From Pomphorhynchus laevis (lineage: Eukaryota > Acanthocephala > Palaeacanthocephala > Echinorhynchida > Pomphorhynchidae), in contig WNNJ02001795.1 in NCBI GenBank assembly GCA_012934845.2, positions 62,001 through 126,000 on the forward strand: a stretch of 64,000 nucleotides of DNA, written 5' to 3'. Of this stretch, positions 24,060 to 33,504 are shown piece by piece. Position 1 is the stretch's first letter, and every line of letters begins with the position of its first letter. The notes under the pieces are model-generated. The model made no database searches. It saw nothing but the letters and a program-made list of their open reading frames with translations, and had not been told where the DNA came from. The position numbers were made by a program, and so were the translations under genes.

Positions 24060-26995
24060 CTATTTTTTCGTGGCAAATGCGTGCCGGCGCACGCTTACAT
24101 GACCACGAAAAAATCTAAATAATGTGTCGAGAAGATGGGTACAAAGGCGATATATGAATGTAATAAAGAATGGAGAGGGACTGACGTCGAGATGGAGCTG
24201 ATTCCAGGCGAGTAGGGCGGCGACGAGGAAGAATCGGAGACAGTAGTTGTTAGAGTAATTGGAAGCGTGAAGTAAGAGGAAATGACGGGAACGCAGCGAT
24301 AGATAGAGGTGGGGTGAGTGTCGTCTAAGAGAGGGAGGTTGATGAACGATCAGGGGGGGGGCAACAGCGATGAGACGAAAAGTTATGAGAAGAAGGTGGA
24401 GTTGTATGCGGATGTGGATGGTGGGCTAGGAGAATTGGGCAAGTCATTTGTATGTGTGGTCAAAGCGACGGAGACGTAGGAGCACTCGAACGCATGAGTT
24501 GATGATGCGTTGTACATGTAGGATGATGAATTTTGAAGAATTGGCAAGAATGCTGAGGCAGTAATCGATTTTAGGGAAGAGAAGCGATGAAAGAAGATAC
24601 ATACAAGAACGGAAGTCGATAAGGGGGCGGATACGGTGGATGATACGTAGATTTAAGTTAGACGAGCAAACCTTGTCTCGAACGAAGGGTTTAAGGGAAA
24701 GGTGGTCGTCGAAATGGAATACTAAGAAAGTGAGATTGTGGACTATGGGGATAATTGATGAGGCAAAAGATACAGTGGAAGGAGATATGTTAGGTTAACG
24801 GGGAGGATCCACATTATTTTAGACTTGTCTGGGTTTAGAACGAGACGAAGATGGGAGATACGTTTGTAGATAGAAGAAAGACAGTTTGAGGCAGAACTAA
24901 CGATATCGTGTATGCGATGGGCGGGCGCATGAGCATGGATAAGGATTTCACCGGCGTATTGCATGACGTCAAAGGAGTAGGGTTTGATAAACGGAGATAG
25001 ATCGCCAAGTAGAAGAGAGAAAAGCAGGGGACCTAGTACTGCGCGTTGTGGGATTCCGCAGAAAATAGGGATGGAATGGGAGGATGATGAATTTGAACAG
25101 ACGCGAAAAGAACGGTCGGATAGATATGAGGCAAACTATGCTACTGAGGTGGAAGAAAAGCCGTAATCATAACAAAGGCGAGAAACAATGGTGGAGTGTT
25201 CGACGATGTCGATGGCAGATAAGAGGTCGAGGGAGATGAGAACACTATATAGAGCCATGTCACGAGAAATGAGTAGGTCGTTGTAAACTTTCGTGGAGTA
25301 GTCGACGATGTCAAAGGCGAGGAGACGTCGAGGAAGATGATAACACTATATAGAGCCTTTTCACGAGAAATTAGTAGGTCGTTGTAAACTTTCTTGAAGT
25401 GATTAGAGCGGAAAGCGGATTGGAAAGAAGGGTACAGATTGGATAAAGTGAGATACACATTGATCTGAATTAAGATGAAACATTCTAAGAGCTTAGAAAG
25501 TAGGGAGGAGTGAAATAGGGCGATAGCTAGAAGGAAGTGAGGGGTCGAGCGATTATTTTTTAAGGAGGGGACGAACGATGTCGGATTTCCAGTGTGAAGG
25601 TAAGATTCTGTAGGTGAGACAGGGAGAAGATGAAAGAGTTCCGGAAGGATGAGACTGGGCAGAGTGGGATAGGATGGAGACCGGGGTGTGAGAGAGCAAC
25701 GTGGATACTTTAGTCTGGAGAAATGACGAATAATCATTGGCATTGATGTTGCACGGCGAAGAGGAACGAGCCAGGATTGAGTTAAAAGTATGCAATAGAG
25801 TCTTAGAGTTGAGTGAAGTGATGATTTTATGCTGCCAGAAGGAGTTGCATTTGGTACGACGTAGGTTGAGATGAGACCGGCGAAGAGCAGGATAGGAATC
25901 ACGGAAAGACGGAGTGATCGAGCGGAAATCACATCTGAGAGAGCGGTGATAGACTCGAAAAGCATGGCGGAGTCGACGCTTTGAGAGTAGGCATTGGATG
26001 TCAAACCATGGGGCACGGTGCAAGCGACGGTGTGGGTGAGACTTGAAGGGCAAGAGAATATCGAGTGTGGATGTGAGTTCAGAGTCGAAAAGAAAGGCGA
26101 GATCGTGAGGAGATGAGTATGTTATTGTGGGATAGGATGGATACGATTTGAGTAAGGCAGAGCGGAGAAGGGAGAGGTCAAGATGTCTCCAAGGACGACG
26201 TAGGATTGTAGGTGTGTGAGGAGGGGTGTGGTTGTGAGTGAGATCAAGGGTGACGAGAAGTCATCGGATAGACAGGCTCAGAGATGGACATTGAGGTGTA
26301 TGCAGCAAAATGATCAGGGACGGCGATGATGTCGAGTGCCTTACCAAGGATATGTGTGGGGGCAGTGGAGATTAGTTTGTAATTGTAGTTGGATAGAATG
26401 TTGATGACCTGGATGGAATCGGTGTAAGAGGGGCTGTCGAGGCGGATGTTGAAGTCGCCAAGAATGAGTGAAGTAATGTAGGACAAAGAACAGTGGGAGA
26501 GGAGGTCAGCGAGTTCGTTAAAAAATATGGAAATAGGAGGTGATGAACCAGGACGGTATACAATGGCGAGATCCAGAGTGATCGGTTAGAAGAACGACAA
26601 GTGAGCATTTCAAAAGAGCAAGGATTGAAAGGGGATGTGAGTTTGCGAAGAGACGCGGGGTAACGGACGGATGCGACAATGTCGCCATGATTAGATAATT
26701 TAGAAGGGGATAAGCTGAGGGAACGGGCGGATTCGACTAGTGAACAACCGGCAGAGAGCAAACGGCGAATGGAGAGGTTATCGGAATCGGAGTGTTAGGA
26801 TTCGGTGAGGCAGAAGAGATCTATGGATTGCTTGGTGAATAGGTTGATGATAATATCGCATTTATGGAAAATATATCCAGTGTTGAGGAGGGCAAGGCAG
26901 ACACCGTGTGTGGTGGTGAAAGGGACTACCTGAGAAGACACATAGGGGAGATGGAGCGCCATCGAATATTGCGGCGGGTTTGGACAACTTGAAAA
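24060..26995 (-). mobile_element. CR1/L2-like LINE, near full-length but broken
   Basis: Minus-strand sense order: endonuclease (26990-26250; a start region near LLNTGYIFHKCDIIINLFTK and an ILGDFNIRLDSPSYTD motif), linker (26053-25553), RT (about 25650-24750, including IIFLDVSS, a GPLLF-type region and the MQYAGEILIHAHAPAHRIHD site corresponding to YADD), a C-terminal region, and the 3' stem-loop at 24069-24106. Many frame breaks are present. The RT part contains a tandem duplication of about 101 bp (25209-25310 and 25311-25410, repeating AACACTATATAGAGCC). The right end enters the giant palindrome. Confidence 0.8.
24069..24106 (-). other. LINE 3'-end stem-loop (second copy)
   Basis: CGTGG/CCACG outer and GCGTG/CACGC inner stems, same as 21511-21549. 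Confidence 0.55.
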
Positions 26996-27078
26996 TTTCC
27001 GTTGATGTTTCGGATTGATAAAGATGTCTCGCCGTTTTCCTCGCGACGGCGTTTTTTGTTGCGGGCAGAAGAGAGTTG

Positions 27079-27402
27079 AGCGATTTCGGAAGTTGCTATA
27101 TCGGGTAACCTAATTATACACTTTTAAAGACTGTTTCATTGAATACATCGACCTGTTTGAGCGATAGAGTTTTGCATATAAATGATTACTTCACCTCCTT
27201 TTGAATATGACCAATCCCTACGTACGAAGTAATATTTCTCCTGAAATATTACTTCGTACGTGGGGATTGGTCATATTCAAAAGGAGGTGAAGTAATCATT
27301 TATATGCAAAACTCTATCGCTCAAACAGGTCGATGTATTCAATGAAACAGTCTTTAAAAGTGTATAATTAGGTTACCCGATATAGCAACTTCCGAAATCG
27401 CT
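27079..27402. mobile_element. Palindromic (fold-back/MITE-like) element, copy 1
   Basis: Self-complementary over about 324 bp. Ends AGCGATTTCGG and CCGAAATCGCT; centre AAATATTACTTCGTACG and its complement around CTCCTG. No coding. It is probably a non-autonomous DNA element with long terminal inverted repeats. An identical element lies at 27492-27815. Confidence 0.75.
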
Positions 27403-27491
27403 GATGTCTCGCGAAATCATCTTCCGAAATCAAAAGATGTCTCGCCGTTTTCCTCGCGACGGCGTTTTTCGTTGCGGGCAGAAGAGAGTTG

Positions 27492-27815
27492 AGCGATTTC
27501 GGAAGTTGCTATATCGGGTAACCTAATTATACACTTTTAAAGACTGTTTCATTGAATACATCGACCTGTTTGAGCGATAGAGTTTTGCATATAAATGATT
27601 ACTTCACCTCCTTTTGAATATGACCAATCCCTACGTACGAAGTAATATTTCTCCTGAAATATTACTTCGTACGTGGGGATTGGTCATATTCAAAAGGAGG
27701 TGAAGTAATCATTTATATGCAAAACTCTATCGCTCAAACAGGTCGATGTATTCAATGAAACAGTCTTTAAAAGTGTATAATTAGGTTACCCGATATAGCA
27801 ACTTCCGAAATCGCT
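27492..27815. mobile_element. Palindromic (fold-back/MITE-like) element, copy 2
   Basis: Mirror copy of 27079-27402, placed symmetrically about the axis at about 27447. Confidence 0.75.
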
Positions 27816-28546
27816 CAACTCTCTTCTGCCCGCAACGAAAAACGCCGTCGCGAGGAAAACGGCGAGACATCTTTATCAATCCGAAACATCAACGGAAATT
27901 TTCAAGTTGTCCAAACCCGCCGCAATATTCGATGGCGCTCCATCTCCCCTATGTGTCTTCTCAGGTACTCCCTTTCACCACCACACACGGTGTCTGCCTT
28001 GCCCTCCTCAACACTGGATAAATTTTCCATAAATGCGATATTATCATCAACCTATTCACCAAGCAATCCATAGATCTCTTCTGCCTCACCGAATCCTAAC
28101 ACTCCGATTCCGATAACCTCTCCATTCGCCGTTTGCTCTCTGCCGGTTGTTCACTAGTCGAATCCGCCCGTTCCCTCAGCTTATCCCCTTCTAAATTATC
28201 TAATCATGGCGACATTGTCGCATCCGTCCGTTACCCCGCGTCTCTTCGCAAACTCACATCCCCTTTCAATCCTTGCTCTTTTGAAATGCTCACTTGTCGT
28301 TCTTCTAACCGATCACTCTGGATCTCGCCATTGTATACCGTCCTGGTTCATCACCTCCTATTTCCATATTTTTTAACGAACTCGCTAACCTCCTCTCCCA
28401 CTGTTCTTTGTCCTACATTACTTCACTCATTCTTGGCGACTTCAACATCCGCCTCGACAGCCCCTCTTACACCGATTCCATCCAGGTCATCAACATTCTA
28501 TCCAACTACAATTACAAACTAATCTCCACTGCCCCCACACATATCC

Positions 28547-30508
28547 TTGGTAAGGCACTCGACATCATCGCCGTCCCTGATCATTTTGCTGCATACACCT
28601 CAATGTCCATCTCTGAGCCTGGTCTATCCGATGACATTCATTAATAAATGTATAGATAACATAAATATAGCCGGACTTTTAAATAATTCTAAAAGTAAAG
28701 AAATAATAGGGTCAGATTTAAGTAAATATATTCCTAAAATAAGGTATAAACTCCTACCACCATTAGGACGAAAAATTTGTAATTATAATAAAGAATTAAA
28801 ATCAATATGTAACGATAATATTAGAAACATAATGGAAACAGAATGCAATTGTAAAAGTCTTAGTTTTGATAAAATAAATGAACATATATGTACCCATAAT
28901 CTAGAATTAATTGAAAATTGTGAATTAAGAAAGCTGCTATCGAAAGGGTATAAATATAGATTAAATAACAACAACGACAAAAATAAAATATACAGTTCGT
29001 TATATAATAACTTAAATGATTACTTTAGTAAGCTGATTAATAGTGAAAGCTCGAATATATCTGAGATAAAAATTTGGAAAGATTATATATTTGATAAAAT
29101 TAAAAATAAAATGAAAATAACAAACAATTATAAAAGGAAAGATAAAATTAATAAAGATATGTATAAAGAACTTACTAAATTAAATGATAACTATATAATA
29201 ACAACTATTGATAAAGCTAGTAATAACTTTGTCTTCATATGCAAAAAGCTTTATTATGATATACTAATGAAAGAGGTTAATTCTAATGATTTAAATGTAA
29301 ATCCAGCATATGAACGTAGTGAGTTGAGTTTAGAATCAATTATTACAAGTCACTGTTCTATAATGGATAAAAAGGGTATAAAGGTTGAATTAGATAATAA
29401 AACTATACCTATATTATATTGGAATCCAAAATTACATAAAAATCCAATAAAACCTAGGTTCATATGTAGTGCGTTTAAATGTACATTAAAACCACTTTCT
29501 GTTTATATGAATAAAATACTTAAAGTAATTAAAGCACATTTTAAAAAATATTGCAAGGTAATCGAAATTAATACTGGTATAAAACACTATTTCAGTATTA
29601 ATTCTACAAAAGAATTTTTAGAACAGACAAAAGGAATAAATTTTCAAAATATAAATACATACGATTTTAGTACGCTTTATACAAATCTAGATTTAGTAGA
29701 TATTAAAGAAGCGTTAGTAAAATTAATTAATCTTATATTCGGAAAAAGATATACATATATATGTTATAATAATTATAACGCCTATCTAACAAAAATTAAA
29801 CCATCAAATAAATATAAATATATGGATAAAATTGAATTAATAGAATCCTTAAATATTTTGATAAATCAAAATTATTTAAAAGTAGGGACATCTATATTTA
29901 GACAAGTAAAAGGTGTTCCAATGGGTGGTAATAGTAGCCCAATTATAGCTGACTTGTTTTTAAGCTTTATAGAATATGAATTTGTTCATAACTGTGTAAA
30001 AACTAAATCTAAACAATATAAATATATGAAATATATGTTTCGATACATTGATGATATATGTGTATTTAATTCTAATAATTTTTATTCAATTAGTGAGCAC
30101 ATTTATCCAGAAAGCCTTATTCTTAACAAAACCAATATTAATGATAAAGAAGGTGTATATCTAGATATGAACATTAAATTAACATTAACTAAAACTACTA
30201 TTAATTTATATCGTAAAGATGACATATTTAAATTTACAAGAAACATATTTTTGCATGAGCATTCATGCATACCATATAATATAAAATATAATACATTAAA
30301 TAATGAAATTTTAAGAATTGCAACAATATGTAATGATATTGGCTTTCTTCAAAATCATTTAAATAATTTAATAGATACATATTTTAAACTAGGTTACTAT
30401 AAAAATAACATCAAGCAGAAAATAGTAAAATATATAAATCAACACAATAATATAAAGAATAAATTTAAACTCTTAAGTGGCAAATTTTTATGGATGAATA
30501 ATAAATAA
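28547..30508 (+). CDS. Penelope-like reverse transcriptase
   Basis: 653-codon open frame. About the first 30 residues translate LINE sequence of the palindrome arm; PLE protein starts near the in-frame ATG at 28631. RT motifs in order: IDKASNNFVFICKKLY (RT1), YWNPKLHKNPIKPRFICSAF (RT2), YDFSTLYTNL with the first catalytic Asp (RT3), RQVKGVPMGGNSSPIIADLF (GVPMGG from residue 456), FRYIDDICVF with catalytic YIDD at residues 500-503, and YLDMNIKL. These are the telomerase-related RT motifs of PLEs. The Asn/Lys/Ile-rich composition follows the AT-rich DNA. The frame ends without a GIY-YIG domain. It is intact across all RT motifs, unlike almost every other element here, so the insertion may be fairly recent. 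The N-terminus of the native protein is probably lost. Confidence 0.85.
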   Translation: MVRHSTSSPSLIILLHTPQCPSLSLVYPMTFINKCIDNINIAGLLNNSKSKEIIGSDLSKYIPKIRYKLLPPLGRKICNYNKELKSICNDNIRNIMETECNCKSLSFDKINEHICTHNLELIENCELRKLLSKGYKYRLNNNNDKNKIYSSLYNNLNDYFSKLINSESSNISEIKIWKDYIFDKIKNKMKITNNYKRKDKINKDMYKELTKLNDNYIITTIDKASNNFVFICKKLYYDILMKEVNSNDLNVNPAYERSELSLESIITSHCSIMDKKGIKVELDNKTIPILYWNPKLHKNPIKPRFICSAFKCTLKPLSVYMNKILKVIKAHFKKYCKVIEINTGIKHYFSINSTKEFLEQTKGINFQNINTYDFSTLYTNLDLVDIKEALVKLINLIFGKRYTYICYNNYNAYLTKIKPSNKYKYMDKIELIESLNILINQNYLKVGTSIFRQVKGVPMGGNSSPIIADLFLSFIEYEFVHNCVKTKSKQYKYMKYMFRYIDDICVFNSNNFYSISEHIYPESLILNKTNINDKEGVYLDMNIKLTLTKTTINLYRKDDIFKFTRNIFLHEHSCIPYNIKYNTLNNEILRIATICNDIGFLQNHLNNLIDTYFKLGYYKNNIKQKIVKYINQHNNIKNKFKLLSGKFLWMNNK

Positions 30509-30890
30509 TATACTTTGCATTAGAATAAGATACTAGATAGTTATTTCAGAGGAAATACATCATTAGCATGTATTTGGCCCCGCTGCTATGTTGGGTAGAG
30601 GAGTTAGGGGCCGAAACCTGATAGCATAGCAGTTCCTCCTGATGACCTCTAATTCTTATTCTGATACAACGTCTGTTATTTATTAGTCAATTCATAAAAA
30701 TGACGTTTATTTTAAATTTTATTTTTATTTTTATTTTTATTTTTTAACTTGATTAAAATTATAGAAAATCTAAAAACAATTATTAATTTTATTATTTAAT
30801 TATTAAATTTTGATTTAGCATTATTATGTTTTGTTTATTTTATAATTATATAACAATACGTAGACTCAGTTAGCTGATTTAATTTCAGCT
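28637..30890 (+). mobile_element. Penelope-like retroelement (endonuclease-lacking type)
   Basis: Holds a single long RT frame, then a 3' region (30509-30890) with the structured motif at 30583-30652 and a terminal block GTAGACTCAGTTAGCTGAT. The same 3' region occurs at 47243-47600 (-), 50027-50600 (-) and, decayed, at 10520-11030 (+). No GIY-YIG endonuclease follows the RT, as in the endonuclease-deficient PLE branches. The left end is truncated against the giant palindrome. Confidence 0.85.
30583..30652 (+). ncRNA. Strand-permuted hammerhead-like motif of the PLE
   Basis: Order: CTGCTATG-TTGGGTA, GAGGAG, TTAGGGG-CC-GAAA, CC-TGATAG-CATAGCAG, TTCCTC-CTGATGA-CCTCTAA. Stem III would be ACC/GGT plus CATAGCAG/CTGCTATG, stem I TTCCTC/GAGGAG, stem II CCTCTAA/TTAGGGG with an unpaired CC beside GAAA. 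The cleavage triplet would be GUA (30595-30597). The cyclic order of the three strands is opposite to that of known hammerheads. The same sequence is kept at 47469-47538 and 50491-50560. A competing stem GGCCCC/GGGGCC is also possible. Confidence 0.5.
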
Positions 30891-31189
30891 TCATATGTTT
30901 GTAGATTAAGCATGGCTCTGTGCCTTGAAACTAATTACAAAACGCCAATTATAAGTCAAACTACAATTATATATACATCTCCAATTATGTAATTAGCCTT
31001 AGATCACACGAATTCAGTATGACACTTATATGAGTGATCATTCAATATCCATACTTCTATATCCTTTACATATTCAGAAGTCTCAATACACATATAATCG
31101 ACCTGAAAGTCAAACTCTTGAGGATGATTTGAACCATAGATTCCATACACATGTTTGTCTTTATTTATGTGATGATTATTTGCTTTGAT
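30891..31189. other. Spacer
   Basis: No feature recognised. Confidence 0.4.
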
Positions 31190-31690
31190 GGAACCTCGGC
31201 TTTAATACCGCACACAATGCACATTCAGCGCAATCTTGTCGGATCTCTTCTATGGAGTATAGTAAATTTTTCTGCCTCACGAAGTGATTCAGTCCGAGAT
31301 TGCAGGATGGCACAGAGCGATATGTAAGTCTTTACTCGAAGGATTGCTAACGGTACTTAAACTTTGAGATAACGTATCAGCTGCGATGTTTGATTTCCCC
31401 GACCTATATTTAATCTCGCATAAGTAATTCGAAAGCTTAAGTATCCAACGAGTACGTTTGTTGTTCTTGATACGAATTTTCCTTGATGAGTTAAATATAA
31501 ACGAAACTGCCTGCTGATCCGTCACACTTGTAAACATCCGCCTCAAAAGCAATTCTCTCCATTTTCGCACCGAATCTACAATCACAGAATATTCACATTC
31601 GACAGATGAGTGCGCTTGTTTAGCCTTTGACAGAGATCTCGCAAAAGCAACCGGTTTTTCGCGCTGATAAAACTTTCTAGAAACAATATA
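31190..31690 (-). mobile_element. Ty3/gypsy fossil (RNase H to integrase start)
   Basis: The minus-strand translation gives an RNase H domain with the conserved TDQQAVSF-type and KYRSGKSNIAADTLSQS segments, then the start of the integrase zinc region. It resembles the family at 6-8.4 kb but is a separate fragment. Partial and broken; no LTRs seen. Confidence 0.7.
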
Positions 31691-31724
31691 ATCGAAATTC
31701 TATAAATTTAGCAGAATTCGTTAT

Positions 31725-31798
31725 CACTCCTAGACGATCTGATGGTAGCCGGCAGCACTCATCAGTAGGGTGAACTCCCATCAGTCGTTTCGGCTGCC
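31725..31798 (-). ncRNA. Strand-permuted hammerhead-like motif (relative of 363-bp family)
   Basis: Minus-strand order: GGCAGCC-GAAA, ACGA-CTGATGG, then CACCCTA-CTGATGA-GTGCTGCC, then CCATCAG-A-TCGTC, TAGGAGTG. Stem II GGCAGCC/G(T)GCTGCC, stem III ACGA/TCGT plus CTGATGG/CCATCAG, stem I CCTA/TAGG. The predicted GUC cleavage site is between 31733 and 31732. Every stem differs in sequence from the 363-bp repeats but still pairs. Confidence 0.55.
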
Positions 31799-32082
31799 TT
31801 GTGATATATTGAAAAGACATCTCCGAGAATTCGCTGACGTGGTAGCATGGGCATAGCCTCTTTAAGCAAACCACGTGCTTTCCGGATCATCCAAATTTAA
31901 TCGACAGGATATTTTATTGCTGTCGTTGGTTCTTTTCTAACAGGATCCTTTGAGGATACATTATTATAATTTAAGAGCTGAATGGTTTACACTGTTCTCC
32001 GGGAGCTTACAAGCTACAGTTGTATAATCAAGAATTTTGCCAAAAACCGGAGTTCGATTACAAGCAGAGCAGACTTCGTTAT

Positions 32083-32156
32083 CACTCCTAGACGATCTGA
32101 TGGTAGCCGGCAGCACTCATCAGTAGGGTGAACTACCATCAGTCGTTTCGGCCGCC
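32083..32156 (-). ncRNA. Strand-permuted hammerhead-like motif, second copy
   Basis: As at 31725-31798, but with GGCGGCC in stem II (a G-U pair replaces A-U) and a longer stem III, CTGATGGTAG/CTACCATCAG. The predicted cleavage site is between 32091 and 32090. Confidence 0.55.
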
Positions 32157-32524
32157 TTGCGATATATTGAAAAGGCATCTCCGAGAATTTGCTGACGTGG
32201 TAGCATGTCGTCACTTCTAGACGACACTTCAGCATCGAAATGATGAGTACCCGGCAACACTCATCAGTAGAATGAAGTACACACTGGTCGTTTCGGTTGC
32301 CTGTCTGACATTGTGAATAAAGGCGTTTCCGACACTTTGCTTAATTGTCTGAGGCTTACGCTCTTAACCAGATCGAATTGATGTGCGAACCATCCTTATA
32401 TATACATCCTTATATATCCTTATATATACATGCTTATATATCCTCATATATACATTCTTGTATATATACTAAATGGTGTTGCTTGATAGACTGTACTTCG
32501 ATTCACGACTTTCAATCACGATAT

Positions 32525-32599
32525 CACTTCTAGACGACCAATGAGTACCCGGCAACACTCATCAGTAGAATGAAGTACTCACTGGCCGTTTCGGTTGCC
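32525..32599 (-). ncRNA. Strand-permuted hammerhead-like motif, 363-bp unit 1
   Basis: Minus-strand order: GGCAACC-GAAA, ACGGCCAGTGAGTAC, TTCATTCTA-CTGATGA-GTGTTGCC, GTACTCATTGGTCGTC, TAGAAGTG. Stem II GGCAACC/G(T)GTTGCC; stem III 15 pairs with two G-U; stem I TTCTA/TAGAA; cleavage triplet GUC (between 32533 and 32532). All the core bases of a hammerhead are present, but the strand order is GAAA, CUGAUGA, GUC. Confidence 0.6.
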
Positions 32600-32887
32600 T
32601 GTGTGACATTGTGAATAAAGGCGTTTCCGACACTTTGCTTAATTGTCTGAGGCTTACGCTCTTAACCAGATCAAATTGCTGTGCGGACCATCCTTTACCA
32701 CTAGGCAGAGGTTGTTGCTAAATTGTCGCTGCACTTGTTGGATCCTTAATGGACACGGCAGTATAATAGTAGTGCACAGATGTGCAGAGTAAACAACGGT
32801 CAAGGATTTCTTACGAAATACGGCATTTATACTAAATGGTGTTGCTTGATAGACTGGACTTCGATTCACGACTTTCAATCACGATAT

Positions 32888-32961
32888 CACTTCTAGACTA
32901 CCAATGAGTACCTTGCAACACTTATCAGTAGAATGAAGTACTCACTGGCCGTTTCGGTTGC
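32888..32961 (-). ncRNA. Strand-permuted hammerhead-like motif, 363-bp unit 2 (decayed)
   Basis: Same layout as unit 1, with changes in the cleavage-side strand (TAGACTACC) and in the CUGANGA strand (CTGATAAG). Confidence 0.5.
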
Positions 32962-33250
32962 CTGTGTGACATTGTGAATAAAGGCGTTTCCGACACTTTG
33001 CTTAATTGTCTGAGGCTTACGCTCTTAACCAGATCGAATTGCTGTGCGGACCATCCTTAAACACAAGGCAGAGGTTGTTGCTGAATTGTCGCTGCACTCG
33101 TTGGATCCTTAATGGATACGGCAGGTATAATAGTAGTGCACAGATGTGCTGAGTAAACAACGGTCCAGGATTTCTTACGAAATACGGCATTTATACTAAA
33201 TGGTGTTGCTTAATAGACTAGACTTCGATTCACGACTTTCAATCACGATA

Positions 33251-33326
33251 TCACTTCTAGACGACCAATGAGTACCCGGCAACACTCATCAGTAGAATGA
33301 AGTACTCACTGGCCGTTTCGGTTGCC
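33251..33326 (-). ncRNA. Strand-permuted hammerhead-like motif, 363-bp unit 3
   Basis: Same as unit 1, with all three strands intact. Confidence 0.6.
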
Positions 33327-33391
33327 TTGTGACATTGTGAATACCCACTGGTTGCCTTCTGACATTATTGTACTCACTGGTTGCCTTGTTG

Positions 33392-33475
33392 TCACAAGGC
33401 AACCGAAACGACCAGTGAGTACTTCATTCTACTTTTGAGTGTTGCCGGGTACTCATTTGTCGTCTATATATATCA
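33392..33475 (+). repeat. Inverted partial 363-family unit
   Basis: GGCAACCGAAACGACC to TTTGTCGTC on the plus strand. Stem III pairing ACGAC/GTCGT and TGAGTAC/GTACTCA is kept, but the CTGATGA strand is changed to CTTTTGA. Confidence 0.6.
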
Positions 33476-33504
33476 CTGTTATCCTCACATGGAGACATAA
33501 ACAC

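Larger units (their letters stand above)
26260..28636. repeat. Giant near-perfect inverted repeat
   Basis: Bases 26260-27402 are the reverse complement of 27492-28636, with only scattered differences and an 89-bp spacer (27403-27491). The identical 129-residue translation at 26761-26372 (-) and 28133-28522 (+) shows the symmetry. The outer arms are the 5' end of the CR1/L2-like LINE; the inner arms are two copies of a 324-bp palindrome. The right arm stops abruptly at 28636, where PLE sequence starts. It may be a real inverted duplication or a fold-back assembly artefact. Confidence 0.9.
32205..33345 (-). repeat. Tandem array of a 363-bp repeat with hammerhead-like motif
   Basis: About three units. 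The motif starts recur at 32525, 32888 and 33251 (363-bp steps), and a first, rearranged unit starts near 32211. Each unit contains CAGCACATCTGTGC-type, GGATCC-containing and GAGCGTAAGCCTCAG blocks also seen at 1-775. The first unit has an AT-rich insertion (TCCTTATATATACATGC repeats, about 32395-32475). An inverted partial unit follows at 33392-33475. No protein coding is credible. Confidence 0.85.

Noticed and set aside
30583-30652. HDV-like double-pseudoknot ribozyme
   Set aside because: The crossing stems GGCCCC/GGGGCC and CTGCTATG/CATAGCAG suggested it, but there is no P3 hairpin or catalytic joining segment; the hammerhead strand set fits better.
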